The translations under genes were made by a program, and so were the position numbers. Below, one piece after another: positions 42,651 to 51,608 of a stretch of DNA of 64,000 bases (its first letter is position 1; the number at the start of each line of letters is the position of its first letter). Below the pieces are notes generated by a model. That model ran no database searches, was not told where the DNA came from, and saw nothing but the letters and a program-made list of their open reading frames with translations. Origin of the DNA: Pacificispira sp002696645 (GTDB lineage: Bacteria; Pseudomonadota; Alphaproteobacteria; UBA8366; Aestuariispiraceae); the NCBI RefSeq assembly GCF_048892425.1, contig NZ_JBLZHU010000004.1, positions 1 through 64,000 of the forward strand, read 5' to 3'.

Positions 42651-43435
42651 TGGGATGGTCATTGATCCGCCTATGGACCATTCTGGTCTATCTGTTCATG
42701 TTCCTGCCGGTCGCGGTGGTGGTGCTGTTAAGCTTCAACGCCAGCCAGTTCGGCAGCTTCCCGATGACAGGCCTGTCCTTCCGCTGGTTTATCGAACTGG
42801 CCAATAACGACGCGATCTTGCGGGCGTTTCAAACATCCCTTGTGTTGGGTGCACTGACGGCTGTGATATCGACGACATTGGGTGTTTTAGCCAGTCTTGC
42901 GCTGGTGCGCTACACGGTGCCGGGCAGCAACCTGATTTCCACATGCCTGATCGCGCCGATCCTGGTGCCAGAGGTCGTGCTGGCGGTTGCCCTGTTGCTG
43001 TTCCTGAATTTCCTGTCGATCAACAAGAGCTTCTTCCTGCTGTTGATGGGGCATGTGATCTTCACCCTGCCCTTCGTCATTCTGGTGGTTCAGGCCCGGC
43101 TGGTGGGCATTCGCCGCGATATGGAAGAAGCCGCCTTAAGCCTGGGGGCAAGCCCGATCCAGACTTTCTTTCAGATCACGCTGCCTTTGCTGGCGCCTGC
43201 GGTCTTCGCGGGCATGCTGTTTGCCTTCACGATCAGCTTTGACGACATCACGGGAACACTGTTCTGGAAGCCCGGTGGCGTAGAAACCGTTCCCACTCAG
43301 ATTTTCGCGATGCTGCGCAATTCGATCTCTCCTGAGATCAATGCGCTGGGCAGCGTGATGATCGCCCTTACCGTTGGTCTGCCGCTGCTGGGTGCAGCGA
43401 TTGCCCGACGCATGGCCATGAAACGCGGCGGCTAG
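42650..43435 (+). CDS. potC: ABC transporter permease, PotC-like
   Basis: The 261-residue inner-membrane protein has six hydrophobic segments and the EAA loop DMEEAALSLGASPIQTFFQITLPLL. FTISFDDITGTLFWKPGG is the characteristic PotC-type region after the loop (normally SFDD...F). It pairs with the preceding permease for uptake of a polyamine-like solute. Confidence 0.9.
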   Translation: MGWSLIRLWTILVYLFMFLPVAVVVLLSFNASQFGSFPMTGLSFRWFIELANNDAILRAFQTSLVLGALTAVISTTLGVLASLALVRYTVPGSNLISTCLIAPILVPEVVLAVALLLFLNFLSINKSFFLLLMGHVIFTLPFVILVVQARLVGIRRDMEEAALSLGASPIQTFFQITLPLLAPAVFAGMLFAFTISFDDITGTLFWKPGGVETVPTQIFAMLRNSISPEINALGSVMIALTVGLPLLGAAIARRMAMKRGG

Positions 43436-43481
43436 AACCGCGTAAAGCTTAATGAACCCAACCTTGAACAGGAGAATGAGC

Positions 43482-44621
43482 ATGGATAACACAACACGGT
43501 ATGAACGCCTTCGCGAACGCTATTTAAACGGCGATTTGGATCGGCGCAGTTTCCTGGGTCTGATCGGTGCAGCCGGTCTGGCCTATGGTGTGCAAACCCC
43601 CTTCAACAAAGGGGCCCTGGCAGCAGTCAGCCAGGTGCGTTTCGATGGCTGGGGCGGTGTCGTCTCTGAAGCCTTCCGGGAATATGCGTTTGGTCCCTAT
43701 ACCAAGGCAACGGGCATTGAGGTTGTCGATGGCACCTTCGGCGGGGGCGATGAATATCTGTCCCGCGTGAAAGCCAGCCAGCCCGGCGAATATAACATCG
43801 CCCATCTGTCCGGCGTGTTTGACTATGCCCGGTACCACAATCTGGGCCTCAGCTCCGAACTGAATGAAGACAATATTCCCAACCTGCAATACGTCATTCC
43901 CAAATTATCTGACGTGTTCCGCAAGGTGTCGGACGGCAAGCTGTCCTGCGTGCCTTATGACTATGGCACGACCGGCCTGGCCTATAACCGCAAGCATATC
44001 TCTGATGAAGAGATGAAGGAAAAGGGTGCCAAAATCCTGATCGACGAAAAGCTGAAAGGCAAAATCGGCGGTTGGAGCGATTGGCGTACGCGCATCTGGA
44101 TGGGGGCCCTGCAAACCGGTCAGGACCCGAATGACATCAAGGATATGGATGCCGTCTGGGATGCGGTGCGCAAACATCGCGACCTAGCCCTGAAATACTG
44201 GACTTCCGGCGCTGAACTGATGAGCCTGCTGGCAGAGGAAGAAATCTATGTCACCGAAGGCTGGTCTGGCCGCATTTATGCCTTGCAGGAGCAGGGTCAT
44301 GACATCGGCTATATGGATCCGCCCAACGGCTTTGGCTGGCAGGAATGTCTGTTCGTTCTGAAAGGCTCCCCCATGGAAGCCTGTGAAGAACTGCTGAACT
44401 TCATGCTGGATCCGGCAACCTCCATCGCCGTCGCGGAAGGACAGAACTATCCGCCAGCGCTGGACCCGCAGAAGGTTGATCTGGGCAAGAAAATCCCAAC
44501 TCTGCCCGCCTTTGACCCGACCGGCACCTTGTCCGGCCTGACCTTTGCCGATCCAGATTACTGGAACGGGAACGAGCAGGACTGGTCCAAGACCTTTGGT
44601 CGCGTCCAAAAAGGCTATTAA
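43482..44621 (+). CDS. potD: ABC transporter solute-binding protein, PotD-like, Tat-exported
   Basis: From ATG 43482 (GGAG 7 bp upstream) the 379-residue protein carries a twin-arginine signal (DRRSFLGLIGAAGLA at about residues 20-34) after a charged N-terminal extension. The family fold is visible in VRFDGWGGV, YDYGTTGLAYN, then WSDWRTRIWMGAL and YVTEGWSG. It binds the solute in the periplasm for PotBC. Tat export suggests folding before secretion. The ligand may be a polyamine, acetylated polyamine or related cation; it is not fixed by sequence. Confidence 0.88.
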   Translation: MDNTTRYERLRERYLNGDLDRRSFLGLIGAAGLAYGVQTPFNKGALAAVSQVRFDGWGGVVSEAFREYAFGPYTKATGIEVVDGTFGGGDEYLSRVKASQPGEYNIAHLSGVFDYARYHNLGLSSELNEDNIPNLQYVIPKLSDVFRKVSDGKLSCVPYDYGTTGLAYNRKHISDEEMKEKGAKILIDEKLKGKIGGWSDWRTRIWMGALQTGQDPNDIKDMDAVWDAVRKHRDLALKYWTSGAELMSLLAEEEIYVTEGWSGRIYALQEQGHDIGYMDPPNGFGWQECLFVLKGSPMEACEELLNFMLDPATSIAVAEGQNYPPALDPQKVDLGKKIPTLPAFDPTGTLSGLTFADPDYWNGNEQDWSKTFGRVQKGY

Positions 44622-44631
44622 GCCTGAAACA

Positions 44632-44666
44632 GGTCCGGGGGTGGGTTACGATCCACCCCCGGCACC
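44632..44666 (+). promoter_or_regulatory. Strong intercistronic hairpin between potD and potA
   Basis: CCGGGGGTGG (44635-44644) pairs with CCACCCCCGG (44653-44662) over an 8-nt loop, and GGT/ACC extends the stem around one bulge. No U-run follows. It probably protects the potD end of the message and lowers expression of the downstream ATPase and enzymes relative to the binding protein. Confidence 0.6.
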
Positions 44667-44705
44667 TTGGAATTCCTAAGTGAACCCGTAGATCGGAGAC
44701 AGCCC

Positions 44706-45791
44706 GTGAGCGCCGTCACCCTAACAGATATCGTAAAACGCTTCGGCAGCTTTACTGCCCTGCATCAAACGTCGCTGGAGATTCCGGAAGGGAATTTCGT
44801 GACCTTGCTGGGGCCGTCTGGTTGCGGCAAGACAACGACCCTGCGCATGATCGCCGGATTGCTGGACCCCACCGAAGGGGAAATCAAGATCAAGGGCAAG
44901 CGCATGAATGATGTGCCGATCCACAAGCGCAATCTGGGTCTGGTGTTTCAGAATTATGCGCTTTTCCCCCACAAAACTGTCGCAGAAAACATCGCCTTCG
45001 GGCTGAAATATCGCAACATCTCGAAAGCGGATGCAGAAGAGAAAGTAAAAACGGCCCTGGATCTGGTGCAGTTGCCCCATGTTGGTGACCGCTATCCCAA
45101 GGCCTTGTCCGGCGGGCAACAGCAGCGTATCGCGCTGGCCCGCGCGATTGTCATCGAACCAGACGTCCTGTTGCTGGATGAACCCCTGTCCGCGCTGGAC
45201 GCCAATCTGCGCGAAGATATGCGCGTGGAACTGAAACGCATTCAACACCGCATCGGTGTCACCACAGTCTTTGTGACCCACGACCAGTCCGAAGCCCTGG
45301 CGCTGAGTGATCATGTGGTCGTGATGTCCAATGGTCGGGTCGAACAGATCGGCGCGCCAGAAGAGGTTTACAACACGCCAGCCAGCGAATTCGTCGCCAG
45401 CTTTCTGGGCACATCCAACATCCTGTCGGCCCAGTGTCTGGACCTGGATGGCACGGAGGTTTCATTGGACGTGCCGGATCTGGGCCGGTTGAGCATTCCC
45501 AAATCCCGCGCCCCGAAGCTGGACAGGAAAGGTCCTGTCAAATTTGTCGTTCGGGCAGAAAAGGTAACCCTGTCGTCAGATGGTTCTGCTCCGCAGGACG
45601 GAATCACCGCGAAAGGCACCATTGAAGCGGTTGACTATCAGGGTCAGGCGGCGCGCTATTTCGTCCGTGTCGGCGCACATCAGATGCAGGTCATCAACAT
45701 GATCGATCAGCATCCATTCGCCGAAGGAGACACAGTATCCGTTCATCTGCGCGGTCGCGATTGCACCGCCTTACCAGGAAACCAGGAATGA
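44706..45791 (+). CDS. potA: ABC transporter ATP-binding protein, PotA-like
   Basis: The 361-residue ATPase starts at GTG 44706 with GGAG 7 bp upstream. Walker A (GPSGCGKTT), the Q loop (LVFQNYALFPH), the signature (LSGGQQQRIALARA), Walker B (VLLLDEPLSALD) and the switch His (VFVTHDQSEAL) are all present. A C-terminal TOBE domain (about residues 270-355) follows. It powers uptake through PotBC. Its stop overlaps the ATG of the aminotransferase gene. Confidence 0.93.
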   Translation: MSAVTLTDIVKRFGSFTALHQTSLEIPEGNFVTLLGPSGCGKTTTLRMIAGLLDPTEGEIKIKGKRMNDVPIHKRNLGLVFQNYALFPHKTVAENIAFGLKYRNISKADAEEKVKTALDLVQLPHVGDRYPKALSGGQQQRIALARAIVIEPDVLLLDEPLSALDANLREDMRVELKRIQHRIGVTTVFVTHDQSEALALSDHVVVMSNGRVEQIGAPEEVYNTPASEFVASFLGTSNILSAQCLDLDGTEVSLDVPDLGRLSIPKSRAPKLDRKGPVKFVVRAEKVTLSSDGSAPQDGITAKGTIEAVDYQGQAARYFVRVGAHQMQVINMIDQHPFAEGDTVSVHLRGRDCTALPGNQE

Positions 45792-47143
45792 GCACACCGC
45801 CTAAGAGTCACCTGTTTTATCAAACCCGTCGCCGCCGCCCGGTTCTGGATCGGGCGCGGGGCGTTTATATGTGGGATGTTGATGGAAAGCGCTATCTGGA
45901 TGGGTCATCCGGCGCGATGGTCTGCAATATCGGTCATTCCAATCCCCGCGTTCTGGAAGCGATGCGCGCCCAGATGGAGAAATCCAGCTTCGGCTATCGC
46001 CTGCATTTTGAAACGGAACCGGCTGAGCGCCTGGCGGCCAAGACTGCGGCCCTGGCCCCACCCGGCCTGGAGCGGGTATTCTTTGTCTCCGGCGGGTCCG
46101 AGGCGGTTGAAAGCGCCACCAAGCTGGCCCGGCAATACACTTTGGCGATTGGTCAGGCCCAGCGCTACAAGGTGATTTCCCGCATGCCCAGCTATCATGG
46201 CTGCACCCTTGGTGCGCTGGCGCTGACCGGCTATGCCCCGATGACCGCCCCTTTCGACCCGATGATGAAATCCATGCCAAAGATCCCGGCCCCTCGCGCC
46301 TATCTGGATGGATTGAACGCCGATGATCCAGCGACTGGGCTGTATTACGCCAATATGCTGGAGGCAAAAATCCTGGAGGAAGGGCCGGAAACCGTGCTGG
46401 CCTTCATCGTGGAGCCCGTGGGCGGCGCGTCGACCGGTGCGCTGGTGCCTCCGGCTGGCTATGCCCAGCGCATTCGTGAAATCTGTGACAAATATGGCGT
46501 GCTGCTGATCCATGACGAGGTCATGACCGGCGGCGGACGTACCGGGAAATTCTTTGCGGCCGAGCATTGGGACGTCGCCCCCGATATCTTGGTCGTATCC
46601 AAAGGGTTTGCAGCAGGCTATTCCCCCTTGGGCGCGATGGTTGCGCATGAGCGCCTGGTGGAACCTGTGCTGGACAAGGGCGGCTTTATCCATGGCTTCA
46701 CCTATGCAGGAAACCCGCTGGCCTGCGCGGCAGGACTTGCGGTGATCGAAGAAATTGAAAGTCAGAACCTGATGGTCAATGCGACCGCCATGGGTGACCT
46801 GCTGAAGGCGGGCCTGACAAAGCTGATGGATCGGTTCCCCTTCATTGGTGATGTGCGGGGGAAGGGGTTGCTGCTGGCCTTTGAATTGGTGTCGGACCGC
46901 AGAACAATGCTCCCATTGCCAAAGCAATTGGCGGCGTTTGATCGGCTGGTTGAGATTGCCTATGACAAGGGACTGATCATCTATTCCCGGCGCACGCGCG
47001 GCGGATATGAAGGCGATCATTTCCTGGTCTGCCCCCCGATGACCATTACCGAAGAACAGGTCGGGGAAGTTCTGACAACCCTGACTGAAGCGCTGGGCGA
47101 TTTTGCGAAAGAGGTGGATCTGCCCGTCTCTGCCGCAGCGTAA
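45788..47143 (+). CDS. Class III (omega) aminotransferase
   Basis: The 451-residue PLP enzyme starts at ATG 45788, overlapping the potA stop. Hallmarks are FVSGGSEAVESATKLARQY, the cofactor-binding Asp in LLIHDEVMTGGGRTG and the Schiff-base Lys in VSKGFAAGYSPLGAM. The family includes diamine/putrescine:pyruvate, beta-alanine and taurine aminotransferases. Coupling to a polyamine-type importer suggests it removes the primary amino group of the imported compound. The exact substrate is open. Confidence 0.88.
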   Translation: MSTPPKSHLFYQTRRRRPVLDRARGVYMWDVDGKRYLDGSSGAMVCNIGHSNPRVLEAMRAQMEKSSFGYRLHFETEPAERLAAKTAALAPPGLERVFFVSGGSEAVESATKLARQYTLAIGQAQRYKVISRMPSYHGCTLGALALTGYAPMTAPFDPMMKSMPKIPAPRAYLDGLNADDPATGLYYANMLEAKILEEGPETVLAFIVEPVGGASTGALVPPAGYAQRIREICDKYGVLLIHDEVMTGGGRTGKFFAAEHWDVAPDILVVSKGFAAGYSPLGAMVAHERLVEPVLDKGGFIHGFTYAGNPLACAAGLAVIEEIESQNLMVNATAMGDLLKAGLTKLMDRFPFIGDVRGKGLLLAFELVSDRRTMLPLPKQLAAFDRLVEIAYDKGLIIYSRRTRGGYEGDHFLVCPPMTITEEQVGEVLTTLTEALGDFAKEVDLPVSAAA

Positions 47144-47156
47144 GTGAGGCCCCTTT

Positions 47157-48083
47157 ATGAGTAAGATTATCATCACCTGCGCGGTTACGGGGTCCATACA
47201 CACGCCCTCCATGACCCCCTACCTGCCCATTACAGGGGAACAGATCGCGGAGAATTCAATTGATGCCGCAAAAGCTGGCGCATCGATTTTGCATCTGCAT
47301 GCCAGGGACCCGGCGGATGGTCGGCCTTCCGCCAGTGCCCAGCATTTCATGGCCTTCCTGCCGATCATCAAGCAACGCAGCGATGCTGTGATCAACCTGA
47401 CCACCGGCGGCAGCGCGACCATGACCCTGGACCAGCGGCTGGAAGCCCCGTTGCAGGTGGAACCGGAAATGTGTTCCCTGAATATGGGCAGCATGAATTT
47501 CGCCCTGTATCCGGCTGTTGATCGGATCACCGACTGGAAATACGACTGGGAAAAACCATTTCTGGAAAACAGCGATGATCTGGTGTTCAAAAACACCCCC
47601 CGCGACATCGCTCATATCCTGACAGAAATGGGACAGAACCGTGGCGCACGGTTTGAATTTGAATGCTATGATGTGGGCCATTTGTACATGCTGCGCCACT
47701 TCGCCGATCGCGGTCTGGTCCAGGCACCTTTCTTCATTCAGTTCGTGTTTGGCGTGCTGGGTGGTATTGGGGCAGACCCGTCCCATCTGATGCATATGAA
47801 GCAAACCGCCGATGCCCTGTTTGGCACCGACTATCAGTTTTCGGTCCTGGCCGCGGGGCGTCACCAGATTCCCCTGACGACCATCGCCGCAGCCATGGGC
47901 GGGCATGTGCGGGTCGGGCTGGAAGACAGCATTTATCTGTCCAAAGGCGTCCTGGCGAAATCCAATGCAGAACAGGTTGCCAGAATTCGGGAAATCGTGG
48001 AGCGTCTGGGCAGAGATGTCGCCAACCCCACAGAGGCCCGCGCGATCCTGGGCCTGAAGGGCGCAGACCGCACTAGTTTTTAA
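47157..48083 (+). CDS. Beta-keto acid cleavage enzyme (BKACE, DUF849 family)
   Basis: The 308-residue TIM-barrel protein has the BKACE zinc site HLHARDP near residue 50 and the family segments TGGSATMTLDQRLEAP and QFVFGVLGGIGA. It also has GHVRVGLEDSIYL with the C-terminal acid. Members condense a beta-keto acid with acetyl-CoA, releasing acetoacetate or acetoacetyl-CoA; known substrates include 3-keto-5-aminohexanoate and dehydrocarnitine. It lies 13 bp after the aminotransferase and is probably the carbon-chain-cutting step of the pathway. Confidence 0.9.
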   Translation: MSKIIITCAVTGSIHTPSMTPYLPITGEQIAENSIDAAKAGASILHLHARDPADGRPSASAQHFMAFLPIIKQRSDAVINLTTGGSATMTLDQRLEAPLQVEPEMCSLNMGSMNFALYPAVDRITDWKYDWEKPFLENSDDLVFKNTPRDIAHILTEMGQNRGARFEFECYDVGHLYMLRHFADRGLVQAPFFIQFVFGVLGGIGADPSHLMHMKQTADALFGTDYQFSVLAAGRHQIPLTTIAAAMGGHVRVGLEDSIYLSKGVLAKSNAEQVARIREIVERLGRDVANPTEARAILGLKGADRTSF

Positions 48084-48119
48084 GTTCACGCAAAGGCCAC
48101 CCGGCCGGTGAGGAGCGTT

Positions 48120-49142
48120 ATGAAAGCCATCTTCGACGAAACCCAACGCCAGCATGATCCCAAGCATTTCATGGCCAATGGGGTCGTTCTGCCCAGTCCG
48201 GAACAGCCCGCCCGCATTGATGCGCTGATGACCGGGGCAGAGAATGCCGGTTGCGCCTTCACCGCTGCGGAAGATCATGGCATGGGGCCGTTGTCGATTG
48301 TGCACAGTGTTGAATATCTGTCCTTTCTGGAAACCATCCACACACGCTGGTCCCGGATTGAGGGGGCGTCGGATGAGGTTATTCCAAACATCCATCCTGA
48401 CCGTCGTTTTGCCAGCTACCCGAAATCTGCTGTCGGTCAGGCGGGATATCACCAGGCAGACACGGCCTGCCCAATCGCGGCAGGCACCTGGCAGGCGGCA
48501 TATTGGTCGGCGCAATCTGCCCTGACTGCCGCTGATCTGGTGATCGATGGAGACCGCGCCGCCTATGCCCTGTGTCGCCCACCGGGCCATCATGCCTTTG
48601 CCGATATGGCAGGCGGCTTCTGCTTCCTGAACAATGCTGCGATTGCAGCGGAACAATGCGTGCGTGCGGGCATGCGCCCGGTCATTCTGGATGTCGATGT
48701 TCATCACGGCAATGGCACCCAGGGGATTTTCTATCACCGCAGCGATGTCTTCACCGTGTCGGTTCATGCCGACCCGATCCGCTTTTACCCTTTCTTCTGG
48801 GGCCATGCGCATGAGCGCGGTGATGGCCCTGGCCTGGGCTATAATCTGAACATCCCCCTGACGCGCGGCACCTCCGATTCCGATTATATGGAAGCCTTGG
48901 AACCTGGCCTGAATGCGATCCGCAGTTTTGGGCCAGATGTCGTAATCGTGGCCCTGGGCCTGGATGCCTATGAAGAAGACCCGCTGAAAGGTCTGGCGAT
49001 CACGACGGAAGGCTTCGGTCGCATCGGAGCGGCGATTGGGGGATTGGCCCTGCCCACTCTGTTGATTCAGGAAGGGGGCTATCTGTCCGATGCCCTGGGT
49101 GCGAATCTGACCAGCGTGCTGAAAGGCTTTGAAAGCGTATGA
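48120..49142 (+). CDS. Histone-deacetylase-superfamily amidohydrolase (acetylpolyamine type)
   Basis: The 340-residue enzyme starts at ATG 48120 with GAGGAG upstream. The zinc-dependent deacetylase core is plain: CRPPGHHAFADMAGGFCFLNN with the catalytic His pair, the metal ligands in VDVHHGNGTQ and LGLDAYEEDPL, and LLIQEGGYL. The length and N-terminus match acetylpolyamine amidohydrolases rather than true histone deacetylases. It would free the amine of an N-acetylated polyamine or similar amide before transamination. Its stop overlaps the next start. Confidence 0.88.
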   Translation: MKAIFDETQRQHDPKHFMANGVVLPSPEQPARIDALMTGAENAGCAFTAAEDHGMGPLSIVHSVEYLSFLETIHTRWSRIEGASDEVIPNIHPDRRFASYPKSAVGQAGYHQADTACPIAAGTWQAAYWSAQSALTAADLVIDGDRAAYALCRPPGHHAFADMAGGFCFLNNAAIAAEQCVRAGMRPVILDVDVHHGNGTQGIFYHRSDVFTVSVHADPIRFYPFFWGHAHERGDGPGLGYNLNIPLTRGTSDSDYMEALEPGLNAIRSFGPDVVIVALGLDAYEEDPLKGLAITTEGFGRIGAAIGGLALPTLLIQEGGYLSDALGANLTSVLKGFESV

Positions 49143-50239
49143 GCAAGACCGCCGATATCATCGTCATCGGAGGAGGCATTGCCGGGATCGGCGCAGCGGC
49201 CATGATGGCATCGGATGCAAAAGTCATCGTGCTGGAAACCGAAGATGTTATCGGCAGCCATTCCACGGGACGATCCGCAGCGATCTATATCCGCAACTAT
49301 GGCAATGCGACACTGCGCGCACTGAATGCCGCATCAGAGCCGCTGTTACAAAACCCAGAAAAGATTGGGGAAACGTCCGTCCTGTCCCCAAGAGGGGAAA
49401 TGCTGGTTGCCCGGGAAGAAGAGATTCCAGAGCTTGAAGCCTATCTGAATGGGGCGGAAGGGATTGAACGCCTGTCCCCGGCCGAAGCCATCAATCTGTT
49501 CCCCCTGTTGCGGGAAGAGGCTGTTGCCGCCGCAGCGATTGAACGATCCGCCCAGGATATCGATGTGGACAGGCTGTTTCAGGCCTTTGCCCGCACCCTG
49601 CGCCATGCCGGTGGGGAGATTATCACCAAGGCCCCGGTTACCGCCCTGACACGCGCGGGGTCTGTCTGGCATATCAAGACACCACAGGGCACTTTTGAAG
49701 CCCCCATTGTTGTCAATGCAGCAGGGGGCTGGGCCGATACTATTGCCAGGATGGCGGGACTGAAGCCCCTTGGCCTGACCCCCATGCGGCGATCCGCAGC
49801 GCTGCTGCCCGCCCCGGATGGTTATGACATCACCCATTGGCCGCTGGTCGCCAGCGCGTCTGAGACCTGGTATGCCAAGCCGGAGGCCGGGCTGCTGATG
49901 GTTTCCCCTGCGGATGAAGACCCGGTTGAGGCGCATGACGCCTGGGCCGATGACATGGTGCTGGCCGAAGGGCTGGACCGATTTGAACAATCGATGAAAA
50001 TGACTGTAACCCGGGTGGAACGCAGTTGGGCGGGCTTGCGAACCTTCGCCCCAGACCGCACGCCGGTCGTTGGATTCTCCCCACAGACAGAGGGATTCTT
50101 CTGGCTGGCAGGACAGGGCGGGTACGGCATTCAAACCTCCCCCGCCCTGTCCCAACTGGCCGCAGATTTGTGCCTTGGCCGTGATAGTACCCTTGGGGCC
50201 ACAGTCCTGGAAGCCCTGTCCCCGGCCAGACTATCTTGA
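49139..50239 (+). CDS. FAD-dependent amine/amino acid oxidoreductase (DAO family)
   Basis: The 366-residue flavoprotein has the N-terminal FAD motif DIIVIGGGIAGIGAAAMMA, then STGRSAAIY and VVNAAGGWAD. The C-terminal substrate domain ends in AGLRTFAPDRTPVVGFSP and WLAGQGGYGIQTSPA. It belongs to the glycine/D-amino acid oxidase group. As the last gene of the operon, overlapping the deacetylase gene by 4 bp, it probably oxidises a secondary amine or amino acid from the same pathway. Confidence 0.88.
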   Translation: MSKTADIIVIGGGIAGIGAAAMMASDAKVIVLETEDVIGSHSTGRSAAIYIRNYGNATLRALNAASEPLLQNPEKIGETSVLSPRGEMLVAREEEIPELEAYLNGAEGIERLSPAEAINLFPLLREEAVAAAAIERSAQDIDVDRLFQAFARTLRHAGGEIITKAPVTALTRAGSVWHIKTPQGTFEAPIVVNAAGGWADTIARMAGLKPLGLTPMRRSAALLPAPDGYDITHWPLVASASETWYAKPEAGLLMVSPADEDPVEAHDAWADDMVLAEGLDRFEQSMKMTVTRVERSWAGLRTFAPDRTPVVGFSPQTEGFFWLAGQGGYGIQTSPALSQLAADLCLGRDSTLGATVLEALSPARLS

Positions 50240-50270
50240 TCTGACCGGGGGTTGAAACGCTAGTGTGCGC

Positions 50271-51437
50271 TTACCGGCCCTTGCGATAGTATTCCTGGGC
50301 AGCAGCAACACCAGATCCCAGTTGGATAGAATAGCCCAGATCCTTCATTGCCATTTCGATTGTCGCCAACCCAGACAGCATCAAAGTATCCGTCAGCATG
50401 CCCAAATGACCGATCCGGAAGACCTTGCCAGCCACCTTCCCCAAACCGACACCATAGGAAACGCCATAAGTCTTATAGGCGTGATTGACCAATTCATTGC
50501 TGTCAAAGCCATCTGGCACGTATATCGCGCTGACTGAATCAGAATTGAATTCAGGTTTCGTCGCACACAGGCGCAGGCCCCAGGCCTGTACTGCCAAACG
50601 CACACCTTCGGCCAGACGATGGTGCCGGGCAAAGACCTGATCCAGTCCTTCTTCCAGCAGCATAGCGACGCTTTCGCGCAATCCCATGATCAAGGGCACG
50701 GGCGGGGTATAGGGAAAATTCCCCTTCGCATTTGCGGTGGCCATATCACGAATATCGAAGAAACAGCGGGGGCATTTCGCGATCTCAGCGGCCGCGAATG
50801 CCTTTGGACTGACGCCAACAATCGCCATGCCGGTCGCCAGCATGAACCCCTTTTGCGAGCCACTAACCGCCAGGTCAACACCCCAATCATCCATACGGAA
50901 ATCAATCGATCCCAAGGAGCTGACCGCATCGACATACAGCAGTGCTGGATGCTGTGCTGTGTCCATCGCTTTGCGTACCGCCGCAACATCACTGGTAACA
51001 CCGGTTGCGGTTTCATTATGGGTCACCAGGACCGCTTTGATCTTGTGGTTGGTATCAGCGGCCAGGCGTTTGCCATATTCATCCGCCGGGGCACCTTCAC
51101 CCCAGGCGCAATCAATCACATCCACGTCCAGGCCAAGATGCTGGCACATCTCAATCCAACGATGGGAGAACATGCCAAAGCGCGCGATCAGAACCCTGTC
51201 ACCGGGCGATAGCGTATTGGTCAGGGCCGCTTCCCACCCACCGGTGCCACTTGCCGGGAAGGTGATTACTGTCCCTGCTTCGGTTTTGAATATCTTCTTC
51301 AAATCCGCCAGCAACGGTTCCAGTATCTTAACGAAATCAGGGGCACGATGATCCATGGTAGGGACATTCATCGCATGGCGCAGACGTTCCGGAATGTTTG
51401 TCGGGCCGGGAATAAAGACAGGATTTTGTGTGGACAT
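50271..51437 (-). CDS. Class V aminotransferase, serine- or aspartate-glyoxylate type
   Basis: The 388-residue PLP enzyme has FIPGPTNIPERLRHAM near the N-terminus, ASGTGGWEAALTN, THNETATGVTSD, YVDAVSSLGS and the Schiff-base Lys in AVSGSQKGFML. The C-terminus (AGKVFRIGHLG and GSGVAAAQEYY) is typical of serine-glyoxylate aminotransferase and its relative BhcA, the aspartate-glyoxylate aminotransferase of the beta-hydroxyaspartate cycle. No bhcBCD genes are seen here, so SgaA-like and BhcA-like roles cannot be separated. It yields glycine from glyoxylate. A LysR gene lies upstream on the same strand. Confidence 0.85.
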   Translation of the reverse strand: MSTQNPVFIPGPTNIPERLRHAMNVPTMDHRAPDFVKILEPLLADLKKIFKTEAGTVITFPASGTGGWEAALTNTLSPGDRVLIARFGMFSHRWIEMCQHLGLDVDVIDCAWGEGAPADEYGKRLAADTNHKIKAVLVTHNETATGVTSDVAAVRKAMDTAQHPALLYVDAVSSLGSIDFRMDDWGVDLAVSGSQKGFMLATGMAIVGVSPKAFAAAEIAKCPRCFFDIRDMATANAKGNFPYTPPVPLIMGLRESVAMLLEEGLDQVFARHHRLAEGVRLAVQAWGLRLCATKPEFNSDSVSAIYVPDGFDSNELVNHAYKTYGVSYGVGLGKVAGKVFRIGHLGMLTDTLMLSGLATIEMAMKDLGYSIQLGSGVAAAQEYYRKGR

Positions 51438-51608
51438 GGACGTTCCTCGGAAAAAGGTTTTTATGGTTTTGAGCTTTTTAGGCAGACAATAAACTCAACA
51501 CAATTATTCTACACACAGGTCTTGACTATCGACGGCAATACAGTCGACAGCCAAATACATCGATAAAAATAAAAATCCACCCCCTGCGCTAACCACAGTG
51601 ATCAGACG

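Noticed and set aside
45905..47212. Minus-strand open frame of 435 residues over the class III aminotransferase
   Set aside because: The plus strand encodes a complete PLP enzyme with all catalytic motifs; the antisense frame shows none.
47256..48812. Long minus-strand open frame (518 residues) antisense to the BKACE and deacetylase genes
   Set aside because: It spans two well-supported genes of the other strand, has no family motifs, and is rich in residues expected from antisense reading of GC-rich codons.
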